From contig NC_073693.1 in assembly GCF_029784155.1 (NCBI RefSeq), positions 229,515,621 through 229,579,620 of the forward strand: DNA of 64,000 nt, written 5' to 3'. A model generated the notes under the pieces. That model worked only from the letters and a program-made list of their open reading frames with translations. It did no database searches and was not told the DNA's origin. Source of the stretch: Uranotaenia lowii. Its lineage: Eukaryota > Arthropoda > Insecta > Diptera > Culicidae. The translations under genes were made by a program, and so were the position numbers. Every line of letters begins with the position of its first letter. Position 1 is the first letter of the stretch. Below are positions 21,955-33,619 of this stretch, one piece after another.

Positions 21955-24840
21955 TTATACAGTTCTTGAAACAGTTAAAATTTTTCTCCCGAACACGTTC
22001 CGCGAAACATCGAAGTCGAAATGCTCAGAAAAGCGATTGAACGTTTTCAATATGCCGATAAATGCGCTGTTTGCTCCATAGTTGTTGAGACGAATAAGAA
22101 TATAGAGCTGCAAAAGCTGGTTTCTCAATCCTCGGGGACGCACGCTAAGAGGAATGGCCTCCAGCAAAACGGGACAGTCAATTCTGGACGTTAAGAGATC
22201 AGCAACAACTAGAGCGCTCGTAGCGTTTCTGCGAGCTTGAAGCGTGTCTAGGTCTATAAGGCAACAGCGATTCTCATAGCTCATAGTAAACGGAACGGGT
22301 CTTGCCAGTTCAGATGGCGTAGGGCATACCGCAAGAAGCGACGCTGGATAGCCTCGATACGTTTAGCCAAATTCTGGTAGAATGGGCACCAAACAGCTGA
22401 AGCATACTCGAGGATGGAACGAACTATACAGCAGTAAAGGCTTTTCAGGCAATACACGTCTTTGAAGTCTTTGGCCATGCGAAATAAGAATCCAAGGTTT
22501 CTGGATGCCTTGTCGACCATGTAGTTTATGTAAGTTTTAAACTCCAGGCGCCGATCGAGAATAACGCCCAGATCGTTGATGTGGTCCACCAGTGAAATGA
22601 TTCCGTCTCCAAGAACGTACTCCGCAAAAAGAGGGTGTTGTTTACGTGAGAAAGATACGACCGAGCATTTACGGCGATTCAGGGGCAGGCAATTCATGTC
22701 ATACCACTGAGCAAACACATTGAACTGCTGCTGCAGGCAATTGGTGTCCTCTTGGCTGTTTATGGTGTGAACGAGTTTCAGGTCGTCGGCATATGTAAGT
22801 TTTTTTGCAGTCAAGGAGCGAGAGTACGTCATTAAAATATATCACGAAAATTAGTGGTCCTAAATGGCTTCCTTGAGGCACACCGAGCAGGTAAGAAAAT
22901 GATTTGAATAGGATTCACCAATACGAACGGATAACTTTCGACCTGTTAAGTAACTGTGGAACCCGTGCAGAAGGGATCCACAGAAACCCAGACGTTCCAG
23001 CTTTGCGATAGCGATATCGTGGTTCACCTTGTCGAATGCAGCAGAAAGGTCAGTATATATGGCGTTAGTTTGGGTTTTCCTATCAAAGCTGTCTTGCAGA
23101 AAAGTTGTGAAGGTGAGTAAGTAACTAGTCGTGGATCGTTTAGGCATGAACCGGTGTTGATCATTGGATAGTTGGTGCTTGAAGAACGAATTAATGGGAT
23201 CCAAGATAACCAATTCAAACAATTTGGCTATCGCGCATAGAGCTGAAATTCCGCGTTAGTTGTTCACATCTCTCTTGTCACCCTTCTTGTGAACAGAAAA
23301 CATGTAGGCTTCCTTCCACTGTGAGAAAAAGATTCCAACATTCAGCGATGATTGGAAAATATGCCGAATAGGAAACAGCAAAAGTGGCATAAAACGCTTC
23401 GAAAAAGTAGCAGGTATACCATCCGGGCCCATAGATGTAGAGTTATTCAGCTTAGCTGTCGCTTTCGATATGGATGCATCGTCGATTATGATACCGTTAA
23501 ACGAAGAACCTATAGGCAAAATATTTTTCACAGCTCTAGCCAGTTGCTCAGGAGAAATGGATCCAGTTGTAAAAATACTAGAGAACTTCTCGGCAAACAG
23601 ATCACAAATTTCGGGATCAAAGATCACTGTGTCGCTATTCAGGAACATGTGAGACGGTAGCCCTGATTCTCTCCGCTGATTTTTCACGTGCTTCCAAAAA
23701 GATTTCGGACTGCTCTTAAAACGCTTACTGGCTTTCTTATAGGCAGAATTCTATTTGCAATGTAGAGGGACTTGTACTTTTTGTAGTTGCCTAGTGCGCG
23801 CTGCTAAGCCGTCTTAAGTCTCCGAAGACTTTCAGTAACCCAGGGAGTCCGCAGATTGGTAGCCGTGCTGCATTTCGGCACATGACGATCGATGATATAA
23901 TTCAGGATGTTCGCAAAGGTCTCGGCAGCTGCATTGGGATTAGAGAAATCGAGCTCAGCCTCTCAATCCACGGATTGCAGGACGAGGGATATAGCTTCGG
24001 AGTCAACGTTCTTAAAATCGTGATAGAAGGATGCGATTTTCTCTTTTGAGCCGTGTATTTTAGTGAAATCGAGTGAAATCACTAAGGCTGGATGACGCGG
24101 GACAGTTTTAACAAGAGGAGCAGGAGCAGATTCAATCGCCGGATTCTTGATCCCTTCGTTCACGAAGCAGAGATCAAGCATACGGCCGTTTTAATTTTCA
24201 ATTTTGTTGATCTGTCGAAGAGTCGCGGTACTCAAAGAGTCTGTTGGAGGATGCCGAGAATGAAGAACGAGCAGGATCCGGAAATAAAAAGCCGCTTGGG
24301 GAGGAGCACCATTTCAAACCAGGTAGATTGAAGTCACCGATGATGAGTATGTCGTCTGCCGGAGAGCAAATCGAGCTTATTTTCGAGAGGCAGAGCGAAA
24401 AAGATTCAGCTAAAGCCAAGTCTCCAGAACGGTCAGGGGGCACGTACACCACGCACAAGTAGAGTTTCCGATCTCCGAAATCAATGCGAATCCAAACAAC
24501 TTGTTGTGAAACAAGTTCTGAATTGTCCCAGGAATCGTCTTCAATTGGCTGAGCTGGAAATGTAGATTTCACGGCGAGTAACACCCCACCACCAGTAGAC
24601 TTTTTGCTGTTACGAGGACTACGGTCGCAACAGAACACTGCGTAATCTGGGCCGATAATCTGAATAGAGAGGGTCCGGTCGTTGAGCCAGGTTTCGGTGA
24701 AGGCAATGACGTCGTAGCAGGAACACGAAGTCGCCAACAAGTAGTCAATCAAACAACTATTTTGAAGGGTTCGGGCGATTCCAACGTATCGCGGGGCCGA
24801 TGATCACTGGAAAGGTAAATTCCATCACGCGGGGAAAAAC
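21955..24840 (-). pseudogene. Non-LTR retrotransposon ORF2 (EN-RT), CR1/Jockey-like
   Basis: Reading from high to low coordinates, the apurinic-type endonuclease comes first (FTETWLND, GGGVLLAV, YVPPDRSG, IGDFNLPGLKW; about 24,800-24,200). A linker with frameshifts follows, then the reverse transcriptase (GPDGIPATF near 23,430, AIYTDLSAAFDKVNHD near 23,040, PQGSHLGPLIF near 22,870, YADDLKL near 22,790) and the thumb region LEYASAVWCPFYQN. The order EN-RT fits the Jockey superfamily; the clade is inferred. There is a TAA stop near 23,259, and the frame changes near 22,860 and 22,805. No ORF1 is present, so the copy is 5'-truncated as well as broken. Confidence 0.85.
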
Positions 24841-24928
24841 ACTTAGTGATATCATACTTGCCAGAAAGCGCTGGCTGGAGAACCTCTTCGCCACAGAGCT
24901 TTCTGGCAAGTATGATATCACTAAGTGT
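24839..24928. repeat. Perfect 31-bp inverted repeat at 5' edge of non-LTR element
   Basis: Arms 24839-24869 and 24898-24928 are perfect reverse complements separated by 28 bp. The left arm is continuous with the retrotransposon sequence upstream of the endonuclease; the right arm is its inverted copy, followed by the pogo-like element's sequence. This looks like a 5' inversion or template-switch product made during integration. Confidence 0.85.
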
Positions 24929-25111
24929 ACATGGACTATGTAATGAAATTCAATCGTCGTATTTTGACAAGTTAAGAATTTGAACCCGCAGAAAACGTCG
25001 AATAAATAGCATCAGAATAAAACGCGGTAATAAAAACAAATTTACGTGGATTTGGTATGAACATTGTAGCTCAGATAACGCGGAAGCTTGTATAAGCAGG
25101 GTTCTACTGCA

Positions 25112-25612
25112 TTTCACTGTATGACTCCTATCGCTTTATGCTCATTACTAAAATCAGAAAAAAAGAAGAATAATGTAACAGCTGTTCTGACTTGCTTTCT
25201 ATTCAAAGTTTTAAATATTGTTTTGTTTTTTTTTTGTTTTTTTTTATTTTATTTTTTTATAATTTCGCCAAACATCGTAGGCTACATATATATTCTTAAA
25301 AACTAGTAGTTACAATCTTAATATTACATATTTCCTCATATCGTTATTTCATAATTGAAAATGATTGTGCTCAGCTACGAGTTAGAAATTGATTTGAATA
25401 AAGAACTGAAATCAAAATCAATTTTTGAATTAATCAGAACTCAGGACTGGATCTTATAGACAAACAGCGAAACAAGAATAAGTATAACCACTATGTGTTT
25501 GCTTGTTAAAATATGAATTATGAAAATGAATTGAACTTCAACACTAATTGCCCTCGAAAGTGTTTGATTATTCTATTAATTTAACGAAATATTCATGAAA
25601 TAATTCAAACTT
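25112..25612. other. No gene recognised
   Basis: AT-rich sequence with a T-rich tract near 25,215-25,260. No coding signal. Confidence 0.5.
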
Positions 25613-25614
25613 TA

Positions 25615-25890
25615 GGGAAGAATGGGGATACTTGATCCCATTTTCTTATTTCATCATTTGTTTTTGGCAAAATTTAGCTACTTGCCGTCTTTAGCATTTT
25701 CAGACAGCGTGTTATTTTAAGTTTATATGGAGGAAGACTTGATCCTTAATTCAGGATGCCTTGACCCTAGGCAAAAATCTAGGAAAATACGAAGATAAAA
25801 GGTCTGTTGAATATTTTTTGTCATGTTAGCTCTCATTTAACAGTTTGTAATTATCAGAAAAAGAGAACAGTAAAAGTTTCTCTACTACCC
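25615..25890. mobile_element. Small TA-type MITE (276 bp)
   Basis: The left end is GGGAAGAATGGGGATACTTG and the right end CTCTACTACCC, a short imperfect inverted repeat. TA flanks lie at 25613-25614 and 25891-25892. Internal TTGATCC motifs recur in both halves. There is no coding capacity. Confidence 0.65.
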
Positions 25891-26284
25891 TAAATTCATT
25901 ACTACAGATGTACCGAATAGTGGTATTCGGCGAACGGCCGAATACCGAATATTGACTTTTTCAACCATTCGGCCAAACGAATATTCGGTCAGATATTATG
26001 TTTGGTTTTTAATTAAAATACGATTTTTTCAATTTTCTTCTATCTCTTCCATCTTGATACCCCTCATGTTTTTTTGTTGATTATTTTCAACCAGCTGAAA
26101 TTATCAGACGATTTACTCCAACATTTTTCTCAAGTCTCTCTGATTTTCAAAATGTTACCAATAACATGGGAAAAAAATTATATTTTTGCCAACAGTATTC
26201 TCCCTATATTCAAATATATTTCTGAATATTTCTCGACCAACCATATATCTGAAGATTTAAACTTAATATTATTGATTATCTGAT

Positions 26285-28185
26285 TGATATTTTGCATTCA
26301 ACAGTACGTATAATAGATTCAACTAAAGTTGTATGATTGATTTTAAGCATTCAACTATAAATATAATTGATTCAACTGCAATCGTATGATTGATTTGGTG
26401 CATTCAATAATAAACATAGTGAATTTAACTTTACTGTTATAGTTGATTTAACTGTAAAATAAAATAGATTCAACCATATTTCTATAATTGATTCAACAAT
26501 TAGTATGATTGATTCAATTATAATTCTATGATTGATTGAAAAAGTTCAAGTATACAAATTTTCAATTCAATTTGTGAATATTTTTTAAGTTATCATATCT
26601 TTAAAGATCTTTTCGGAATTATTTAATCAACTTATTAGTGTTTTTGTTAATTTTCTGTGTTAATTTGTGAAGAATCTCATTCATATCTAGCTTTTTCAAG
26701 TAGTCACCTTTGTCAAAAGAACCCGAAGCTTCGACGCGCCTGCTGTCCAGCCAACAGGGCACTCTGAACCTATTAATCAGATTTTCCTTTCGGGCCATTC
26801 AACAACACGTCCTGTTATTCGAAAAAACTCAATGAACTATGAAAAATGAATGGGTGTTTACCTGGAGAGAATTTATTGATAAAGTTTATGAGTGATTGAT
26901 TTTAACATGAAAGATGAAGAATGTAGTTTTCATTTTTATACAATTTTAGCAAAAAGATTAAATAATTAGAAAATACTAACCGAGCTTGAATTCCTCCTCC
27001 TGCGGCTCAGTTCTAAAAATTTCTTCAGCATATCCTTCAATTTTTTACTCCCAGGGTTTTGTAATCCTCAAACCTTCCTTAGTTTTTTTAAAAGAAATTT
27101 GAAAACATCCTTTTATTCCCGAAGCATCATTCATCATTGCATATAGCGGTCGGCTTTGAGGTTTCTTGGCTTCGGACTGGATCGGCGCCGAGTAGCAATT
27201 TGGTCCTCGTCACCTCTTTATCGATGTCCTCAAAATCCTAAGCATCGATCATTTTATGGGTAATTTTATGGGGAACTTGTGGAAGCGATGAAATATATGA
27301 AAAATTCCAAATTTAAATACAATTTGCTAGTTTGAGCCCTATCAAAGCTCTGAAAAATAAGGTTAGAGAATATTTCCACTTAATGCTCCAGACATGGGAA
27401 GAGCTGCTTTAGCTTTTCCTGAATATCCTCCCGGATTATATTGCTGCTACTGATGTTTGCGCTGTGGAGACGTTTGCTGCTGTTTAAAACGAATCTTTAC
27501 TATTGCGATTTCGCTGTAACTTGACCATTCGCTGGATGCTACTGGTGAATTTGCTGTTGCTGCGGCTAGTAAGAAACAAATCTTAATCGGTAGGTTTATT
27601 TAACATGTAGCCGCAACTTCATGATAATGAACTTAAAACAATTGAATATAACTTACCTAACCCTTCCGGAGAACTCTTTTTCTGCTCCTTTGGTTCCGTA
27701 TTGCGATCCGCTGCTGGTGGCTAACTTTGTTCTACCTATTTTTTTTCTGCGAAACAGTTCAAATTATGGGTCAGTGACAATGACTGTATGTCCTTAGAAT
27801 AAGTTCACTGAATTCTATCACATCTATAGTTGAATGCATAAGCTCAACGAATTTGAAGCTATTATATTCATAGTTGAATGCCCACATTCAATTATACAAT
27901 TGAATTTGAATCTATCATACCTACTGTTGAATCAATTGTACCATTATAGTTAAAATTATTATATCAACAGTTGGTTGGTAAGGTCAATCAGCATTTTGTA
28001 GTTGAATCTTTTGTATTTATAGTTGAATGTCTAAAATTAAGCATACAATTGTATCTAAAGTTGAATCAATTATACCAATAAAGCTGAATCAATTATATTC
28101 ATAGTTGATTGCTTATGGCCAATCAGCAGTTTGTAGTTTTACCTAAAATATTTATAGTTGAATGTGATGAAATCAACTATACTGT
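26285..28185. mobile_element. Foldback-like element with inverted AT-rich arrays
   Basis: The left arm (about 26,285-26,580) is a degenerate tandem array around TATAATTGATTCAACT and TATGATTGATT. The right arm (about 27,790-28,185) holds the same motifs in the opposite orientation (AGTTGAATCAATTATA). The two arms therefore form long inverted repeats made of tandem units. The core is GC-richer and looks exonic on the minus strand. No target duplication was identified. Confidence 0.5.
26700..27770 (-). pseudogene. Exon-like segments with splice sites, unknown gene fragment
   Basis: On the minus strand a segment at about 27,750-27,655 stays open in one frame for some 30 codons and ends at a strong donor (AG|GTAAGT). 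About 70 bp on, a pyrimidine-rich stretch with CTAG precedes a glutamine/CAG-rich segment (27,570-27,360). Further on, a segment at about 27,200-27,000 ends at another donor (GTTAGT), and a third donor-like GTAAAC lies near 26,860. Stops interrupt the frames. I do not recognise the protein; it could be a host gene fragment captured by the surrounding element. Confidence 0.3.
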
Positions 28186-28862
28186 GAAACAACGATCGTC
28201 TTTTTTCTCCATGAACTGTAAGGACATTACATGATTTGTTGCTTCTAGGGCGTTTATTGACAAAGAGATATAGTTCCTGTGAAATCTGGAACAAAACATT
28301 TCGAAAAAGGGGCCAAGCAATTTAGAATTACTTATTTGATAACGAATTAGATAATTGTCGAATTTGAGCAAGATATTTTCAAAATACGTATCCACATGGT
28401 CGTCCTAAATATGCAATTTAAGACGATTTAAAAAAAAATCAAATTTCAACAAAATCAAGGCTTTATTCTTAAACATTTAAGATAGAAAATTACTTGAAAT
28501 TTACAGTTATCATTTAATCGTAACAGCAGTGTAAGAATCGTATATAAAGTTAAAACAAAAATGTTTTGTTCGGTTTGGAATTTCAAAAAAAAGTCAAAAA
28601 TTTCTAAGAGAAATTAGAGTTTTTTGTTTGATTAAGCAAATAATCTGAATAAACCCGGGTAAAATCCGGGAAGTTTTAATTAATATCTATTAATCCCGGC
28701 CAGATTTAACTGATCTCGAATTCTTTATTGGATTTATGGGCAAGCCTGGATTGGATATATCAATAAAATCTGGAATCAATGACAATCATGTATAAAGCGA
28801 TACTTTTCAGCATTCTCCTGTACGATCTACAGTGAAAGGTACACAGATACACCTGAAATCTA

Positions 28863-29445
28863 GCGTAACATTTCAAAAGGGCGAAACTGCCAAATGTAAA
28901 CAAATCGAATTAACGGTTATTCCGGATATACGCGGTTGTACTTTACCTAAATAACGTGGTTTCATCTTTAAATCATTTAAAACTTTCAAAAAATTGATAA
29001 AATTCAATTGGGCGAAACTTCCTGTTGACGCATTTTCGTTGGAACGTGAAGTTACGCCTATTTAAAATGAGGTTTATTTTTCTATTCGTTTAGGGCCAAT
29101 AGGCGTAACTGAGTTGGCCGTGTGTGACAAAACGGCCTAATTAGTTTTTGCGTGTAGGACCAATGGGCGAAACTTCAAAACCAAAACAAAAACGGCCGGC
29201 GAAACTTGCAGGCGTAACTGAAATCGAAAACACAAAAAGGCGAAACTCGAAAATCTCTGAAATTTAGTGAAAAATGTTAAAGATCTTGATAACCACCGAA
29301 CAATAGGTGAATATAATTTTTTATATTTTGTTTAACAAAATGTGCTCGATTTTTTAAAAAGGATTTGATTAGATGTTCCGAAATTTCAAACGCGTTTTTC
29401 TCGTTTCGAGCTAACTGCTACTTTCGCCCTTATGAAATGTTACAC
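28863..29445. mobile_element. TA-type MITE with GGCGAAACT repeats
   Basis: The left end GCGTAACATTTCAAAAGGGC and the right end are inverted repeats with TA on both flanks (28861-28862, 29446-29447). The interior repeats GGCGAAACT or GGCGTAACT many times in both orientations. It is inserted in the hAT-related element, whose sequence resumes on either side. Confidence 0.75.
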
Positions 29446-29640
29446 TAGAAATGTTTTACAGAAACCATAAAATTTTGATGATTGTGTTGCTTTTTCAACA
29501 TAACTTTTTAAAGGTATCATAAATTATCCAAAATCATTTGAAAAATTTGGCACGTCTGTTATTGTATAAATTCAAATATCAAATATTCGGCTTATTCGGC
29601 CGAATATTCGGCTTAACGCGATTCGGATGGTAAAGCTTAG

Positions 29641-30928
29641 TTCTTTTAAAAATGGGACAGTTACTAATGCGTGTATTTCAAAAACCATTCGTTTGATCAA
29701 AATACTTTCTATGGAGTAAATGAAGCTAATATTATAATAGTTCATAAAAAAATATGAAAAAAACGTTTTTTGTAAGAAAAAATTCCATTTTTTTCTTGGT
29801 AACTCCCATCGGCCGGCGCACACTTTTTTCAGTCATGATATTCATCAGCTTTTCTAACTCATACTTCGTCTAATCTGTATTTTGGTGGTTACATCCTCCT
29901 CCTTCAATTTCTGCTACTTTTTGGTCCAATACTTTTAATTTAAAAGAAACTGAGGGCAATTTAGTGAATACAGCTGTTTCGAAATTAACAAAACTTGATT
30001 ATTTTTGAGCCACTTTACAGTGTTTTTAAGAGAATTTCTGCTGGCAAAATCTGACATTCATGAATAAAACCATCATGAGATTGAATTTTAAGTATAATCG
30101 GTTAGTATAGATCGGAGGTTACAAGATTTTAGGCTTTTAAAAATTGCTAAAACCATAGTTTTCGTTTTGAAAATTGATGTTTTTTTTACAGGAGCCGAAT
30201 TTTGGAAAATCATTATATTTTTACAAAACAACCAGCAAATACATACGTTATTATGCTCGGGACCTTGCCACGAGCAGATATGGTATAGTATTCAAACGCT
30301 GGAATTTGTTTGAAATATGTAGGGTATTTCATAAACTTTATCGCTCATCAGAAATCATCTGTCTCATAGCCGGTACCGGCTATACATGTAACGAGCTCTG
30401 GAACAAGCGAAAATTGTTATTTGAGGTTAGATTTGAATGACTCTTTACTAGGCAACACTATCAGCTTATAGGAGAAAATTTTTAAGGAAATTTCAACAAA
30501 CTACACTTAGTTGTTTGCTTGTTCAAAATCAAAAATACTGGTATGAGACATGACTTCCTTGATGACCCTTAACCCTAGTTGCCGATCATGTGCTTCACTC
30601 GAATGCTTGATTTGAACTTTGTAGACATTTTTGAAAGTGTTTGCATACTTTTCTACCACTCACGTACAGTAATTCTTTGAATAGTCGAAGGTTTTGTCAG
30701 CTATCAATTGCAAAATGACGGATTTTGAAGGAAACTGTGCAAAATATTTTTTTTTCTTTTTCTCTTGCATTGTTTATATCTCAAAAAAGCGTGAATTTTA
30801 AATTTTGAAAAAAAAAGGTCGGATAGTAAAAGAACTAAGCTTTATAAAAAAATATTATAGTTTGAAAATAGCCTCAGATCTCATTGCACGCAAAATTTGA
30901 ATTTAGTTGTTGTCGGGTACTCGGATAC
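29641..30928. other. No gene recognised
   Basis: AT-rich sequence. An 88-codon frame at 30174-30437 follows a TTTTTTTACAG acceptor-like site, but it has no recognisable domain and no partner exons. Confidence 0.4.
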
Positions 30929-30930
30929 TA

Positions 30931-31977
30931 GGATGAGTGCTCCTACTTTGGACCTAGAGCCTACTTTAGTCCTAAAATGCCGAAAATTGTGAATAATTAA
31001 CTTTTCTGGCATACAATAAAGATATTCCAATGCACACAATGAACTCTTATGCTTCCTGAATCCTACCATACCATTTTTTGCCATTAAAAGTATTTCTGAT
31101 AAAATTTTTAACGTTTTTAAAAATGTTCCTTCACAACAGTGGTAAATCAGACAGCTCAATTAGTGGGGCGCGTATTCAGAAATAAGAGTGTTTAAGAAAA
31201 AATCACGATTTTTTACTGTCTAAACCAAAGTTGAAAGGAAATTTACTTTCACTGGAAAGAATATGAACCATACTACCTATTTTCCTAAAATTCATGAAAA
31301 TCAATGGAAAACTCGGAAAATTTGCAAAGGGTCCAAATATAGGAAACTTTCGACTTTAATGTTCCATGTTTAGACCTGACATCACCAAAACTTTGTTTCA
31401 ATACCAAAAAATCAACAAAGACGCGAATTTTTAGTTGGGGCGTAATTCAGAACCAATTTTGAACATTTCTAACATTTTTTGCCAGCTTTACGCAAATAAA
31501 CTACAAGTCAATAAACACAAAAAAGTTTCACCTAATGTTCTGCTGATAGAGCTGACGGGGAGTAAAAGTGTTTGTGATATTCATGACTGAAATTTTAGTT
31601 TTTTTCAATTGTTAAAATGCTGTAATACTTTTTTATGATAATAATTGATTGAATCTCGCACTTTTAATGAATTTGTTTATTTGTTGTCAAAAAATCATAC
31701 TTTTTATAAGAACTTTAATTCTAGGTCCAATGAAAGGTACCGGTTCAGTACCAAAATAGGAACAGTAGGTTCAAAGTTGGAACTTTTGATCATCCATATA
31801 TTGGCAAATCTTTCAATAACGGCGAAACCCATGTTGAAATTTTTCATTAAAACTTGCAGATAAGATCATGAATTGAATATAATTATCCTGAAAGATGTAA
31901 ACTTCCCGTCCATTTATGAGAAAAACATGATTATTTCAAAACCACCGCTTAAAGGGTCCAAAGTAGGGCAACTAACC
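30931..31977. mobile_element. TA-type TIR element (1.05 kb, non-autonomous)
   Basis: The left end GGATGAGTGCTCCTACTTTG and the right end CAAAGTAGGGCAACTAACCC form an imperfect inverted repeat containing CCTACTTTGGACC. TA flanks lie at 30929-30930 and 31978-31979. No long frame is present. The element ends only about 25 bp before the PLE-related inverted repeat that follows. Confidence 0.7.
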
Positions 31978-32001
31978 CTATTTATTTGTTTTTCAAATTT
32001 T

Positions 32002-32437
32002 GGACGTTTCGGCTTCTCAGTCAGTTGAAATATTATTATAAACAGCACATTTACTCAATGTCCAACGTTTCGGCCATGATCTTGGCCATCATCAGGGAAA
32101 ATAGAGTGTGTACTGTTTGTGTCTGTTGGATTTTTAATGTCAGGGTTGATTTTGGATTTTTCCGAACCAGAATGAATAATAATTTGAAAACTGGATTAAT
32201 CTAATCTAACCACTTTATGTGTCTTGATGTTATCAAGAAGTGATCGCTCGGGGACAGACATTTTAAAATAGACACAAAAAGTGGTTGGATTAAATTAATT
32301 CAGTGTTTAAATTATTATTCATTCTGGTTCGGAAAAATTCAACATCAACCCAGACATTAAAAATCCAACAGACACAAACATTGAGTAAATGTGCTGTTTT
32401 TAATGATATTTCAACTGACTGAGAAGCCGAAACGTCC
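32002..32437. repeat. PLE-type inverted repeat with terminal hammerhead-like tips
   Basis: Two arms of about 165-220 bp face each other across a short spacer near 32,226-32,275. Both outer tips carry the same motif (CTGACTGAGAAGCC then GAAACGTCC, reading outward). The left arm has an extra segment of about 56 bp absent from the right arm, and it contains a fuller hammerhead-like motif. Its ends lie at short TG microhomology. Interpretation as a PLE-derived unit rests on these motifs; no coding part is present. Confidence 0.55.
32061..32097 (-). ncRNA. Hammerhead-like motif, minus strand
   Basis: On the minus strand the order is CC, CTGATGA, one extra T, GGCC stem with an 8-nt loop and GGCC, then GAAACGTT and GGA. 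Stem II is GGCC/GGCC; stem I is only about 3 bp (TCC/GGA). As at the other sites in the window, one extra nucleotide separates the core box from stem II. Confidence 0.35.
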
Positions 32438-32590
32438 TAAATTAGACTACATTCATCAGTCGCATCCATCAACATATTTGATTTTCTTAACCTGAACTTA
32501 TAGTTCATTTTAACTGATAGACTACGTCTAAGTTAAAAAATTATAAATTACAAATTACAAATTATTGCAGACACAATCATTCTCATACCG

Positions 32591-33213
32591 TCAACTCGGG
32601 CATCATGTAACTTCATTTTCAATTTCAATGACTTCTTAAAACTTTATGTCTACAGAAAATACCGCAAATTGACGTTGACAGAAAAATTATTGATTGCACC
32701 AGTTTTTATTTGATTTTACAAAAACATGCAATGTTCAGCCTACTAAGAAAAAAGAGAAAGTAAGTGCTTTTATTATCCATTATCAACACTGTTGATGTAA
32801 ATGTTTATTTCGTAAAATCCCCAAATTTTTTTTAACAAATATTTTTATCGTTCAGTTACCAGTCTAAGCTAATAAAAATCACCTTTTAAAGCTGGTATCC
32901 ATAAGCTGGAATATGATAGCTTTGCATCACGCATTTGATAATTTCTAAATTTCATCCGTCCAAACATAATTTTTATGATTTCAGCAAGTACATTTTTTTA
33001 GTATTTTTTTACCCCTAAATGTATGCAACACCTTTTTGCTTTTTCTTTAAAAACATTTTACACAGAAAAAAAGTAAAATTTAATTCTAATCAAACTAAAA
33101 AAACTGCAATTGGTGCCTTATGCGTTATACCATCATAAATATATCAAAAACTATTAAATTAATAAACGTTTTCATTTGATTTTTCATTAAAAACAAAGGA
33201 AATTAAAAACAAC
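32591..33213 (+). mobile_element. TA-type MITE (CCGTCAACT family), copy A, right end lost
   Basis: The left end CCGTCAACTCGGGCATCATG follows a TA (32589-32590). The body matches copy B at 52927-53947 in the same order, for example AACACTGTTG, ATATGATAG...CGCAT, TTGGTGC...TATGCGTT and TTTGATTTTTCATTAA. The match stops at about 33,213, where a PLE-type remnant begins, so the right end has been displaced or deleted. Confidence 0.65.
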
Positions 33214-33616
33214 GTGTTCAAATTACGGCAAATCAGTCCAATTTTGTATTTATAAACGACGTTTTGGAGAAAAATTTTGAATTTGAATCGTAAGGAATAA
33301 TACAGTTTAAAATGTGTTTTTATAATATTTCCATAACTTATAACTTTATAACCGTTACAGTGATTTTGCACAAAATATACCGAACAGTACGTTTTTACAA
33401 AAAAAAAAAAACAAATAATAAAAGACAACTTTGTAAGTAGGCTTGGAAAAAAGGACAATCAACACAAACAATACACTTTAGTTGACAATTAATATTATTA
33501 ATAAAAAAAACCTTGTAGGATCCCTGATGATGGTGTCCATAAACACCGAAACGTTGGAATAAATTAAACGTCGTTTAAAAATACAAAATTGGACTGATTT
33601 GCCGTAATTTGAACAC
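33214..33616 (+). mobile_element. PLE-type remnant with inverted 51-bp ends
   Basis: The left end (33214-33264) is the reverse complement of the right end (33566-33616) with one mismatch over 51 bp. A hammerhead-like motif lies just inside the right end. This is the same layout as PLE-1 (inverted 3' copy at the 5' end, motif close to the 3' end), but the sequence differs, so it is a separate family. No reverse transcriptase remains between the ends. Downstream (about 33,620-33,730) a stop-free stretch includes LRKQICLLETARKSL and could be the start of a second, tandem copy. Confidence 0.6.
33521..33558 (+). ncRNA. Hammerhead-like motif in PLE-type remnant
   Basis: TCC, CTGATGA, an extra T, a perfect 5-bp stem II (GGTGT/ACACC) with a 6-nt loop, GAAACGTT and GGA. 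Stem I is short. The best-formed stem II of the four sites, and again with one extra nucleotide after the core box. Confidence 0.45.
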
Positions 33617-33619
33617 TAA

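Larger units (their letters stand above)
21726..25109. mobile_element. pogo/Tigger-like TIR element with nested retrotransposon
   Basis: The left end begins CAGTAGAAACCCGCTAATCC and the right end is GCAGGGTTCTACTG, an imperfect inverted repeat whose CAGTAGAACCC start resembles pogo/Tigger termini. The flanks are TA (21724-21725) and CA (25110-25111), a TA duplication with one change. Further into the right arm there are GATAACGCGG blocks and into the left arm ATTTCACG blocks. No transposase is visible; most of the interior is a later non-LTR insertion on the minus strand. Confidence 0.6.
25909..29640 (-). mobile_element. hAT-related element with nested inserts
   Basis: The left edge carries ACAGATGTACCGAATA, close to the terminus of the hAT-type element at 42321. 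From about 28,560 to 28,860 and again from 29,446 to 29,640 the sequence matches the reverse complement of that element's left half (the AATTCTTTATTGGATTTATG and CGAATATTCGGCTTAA blocks). The outermost right end is missing. Two later insertions lie inside: an inverted-array element (about 26,285-28,185) and a TA-type MITE (28863-29445). Confidence 0.6.
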
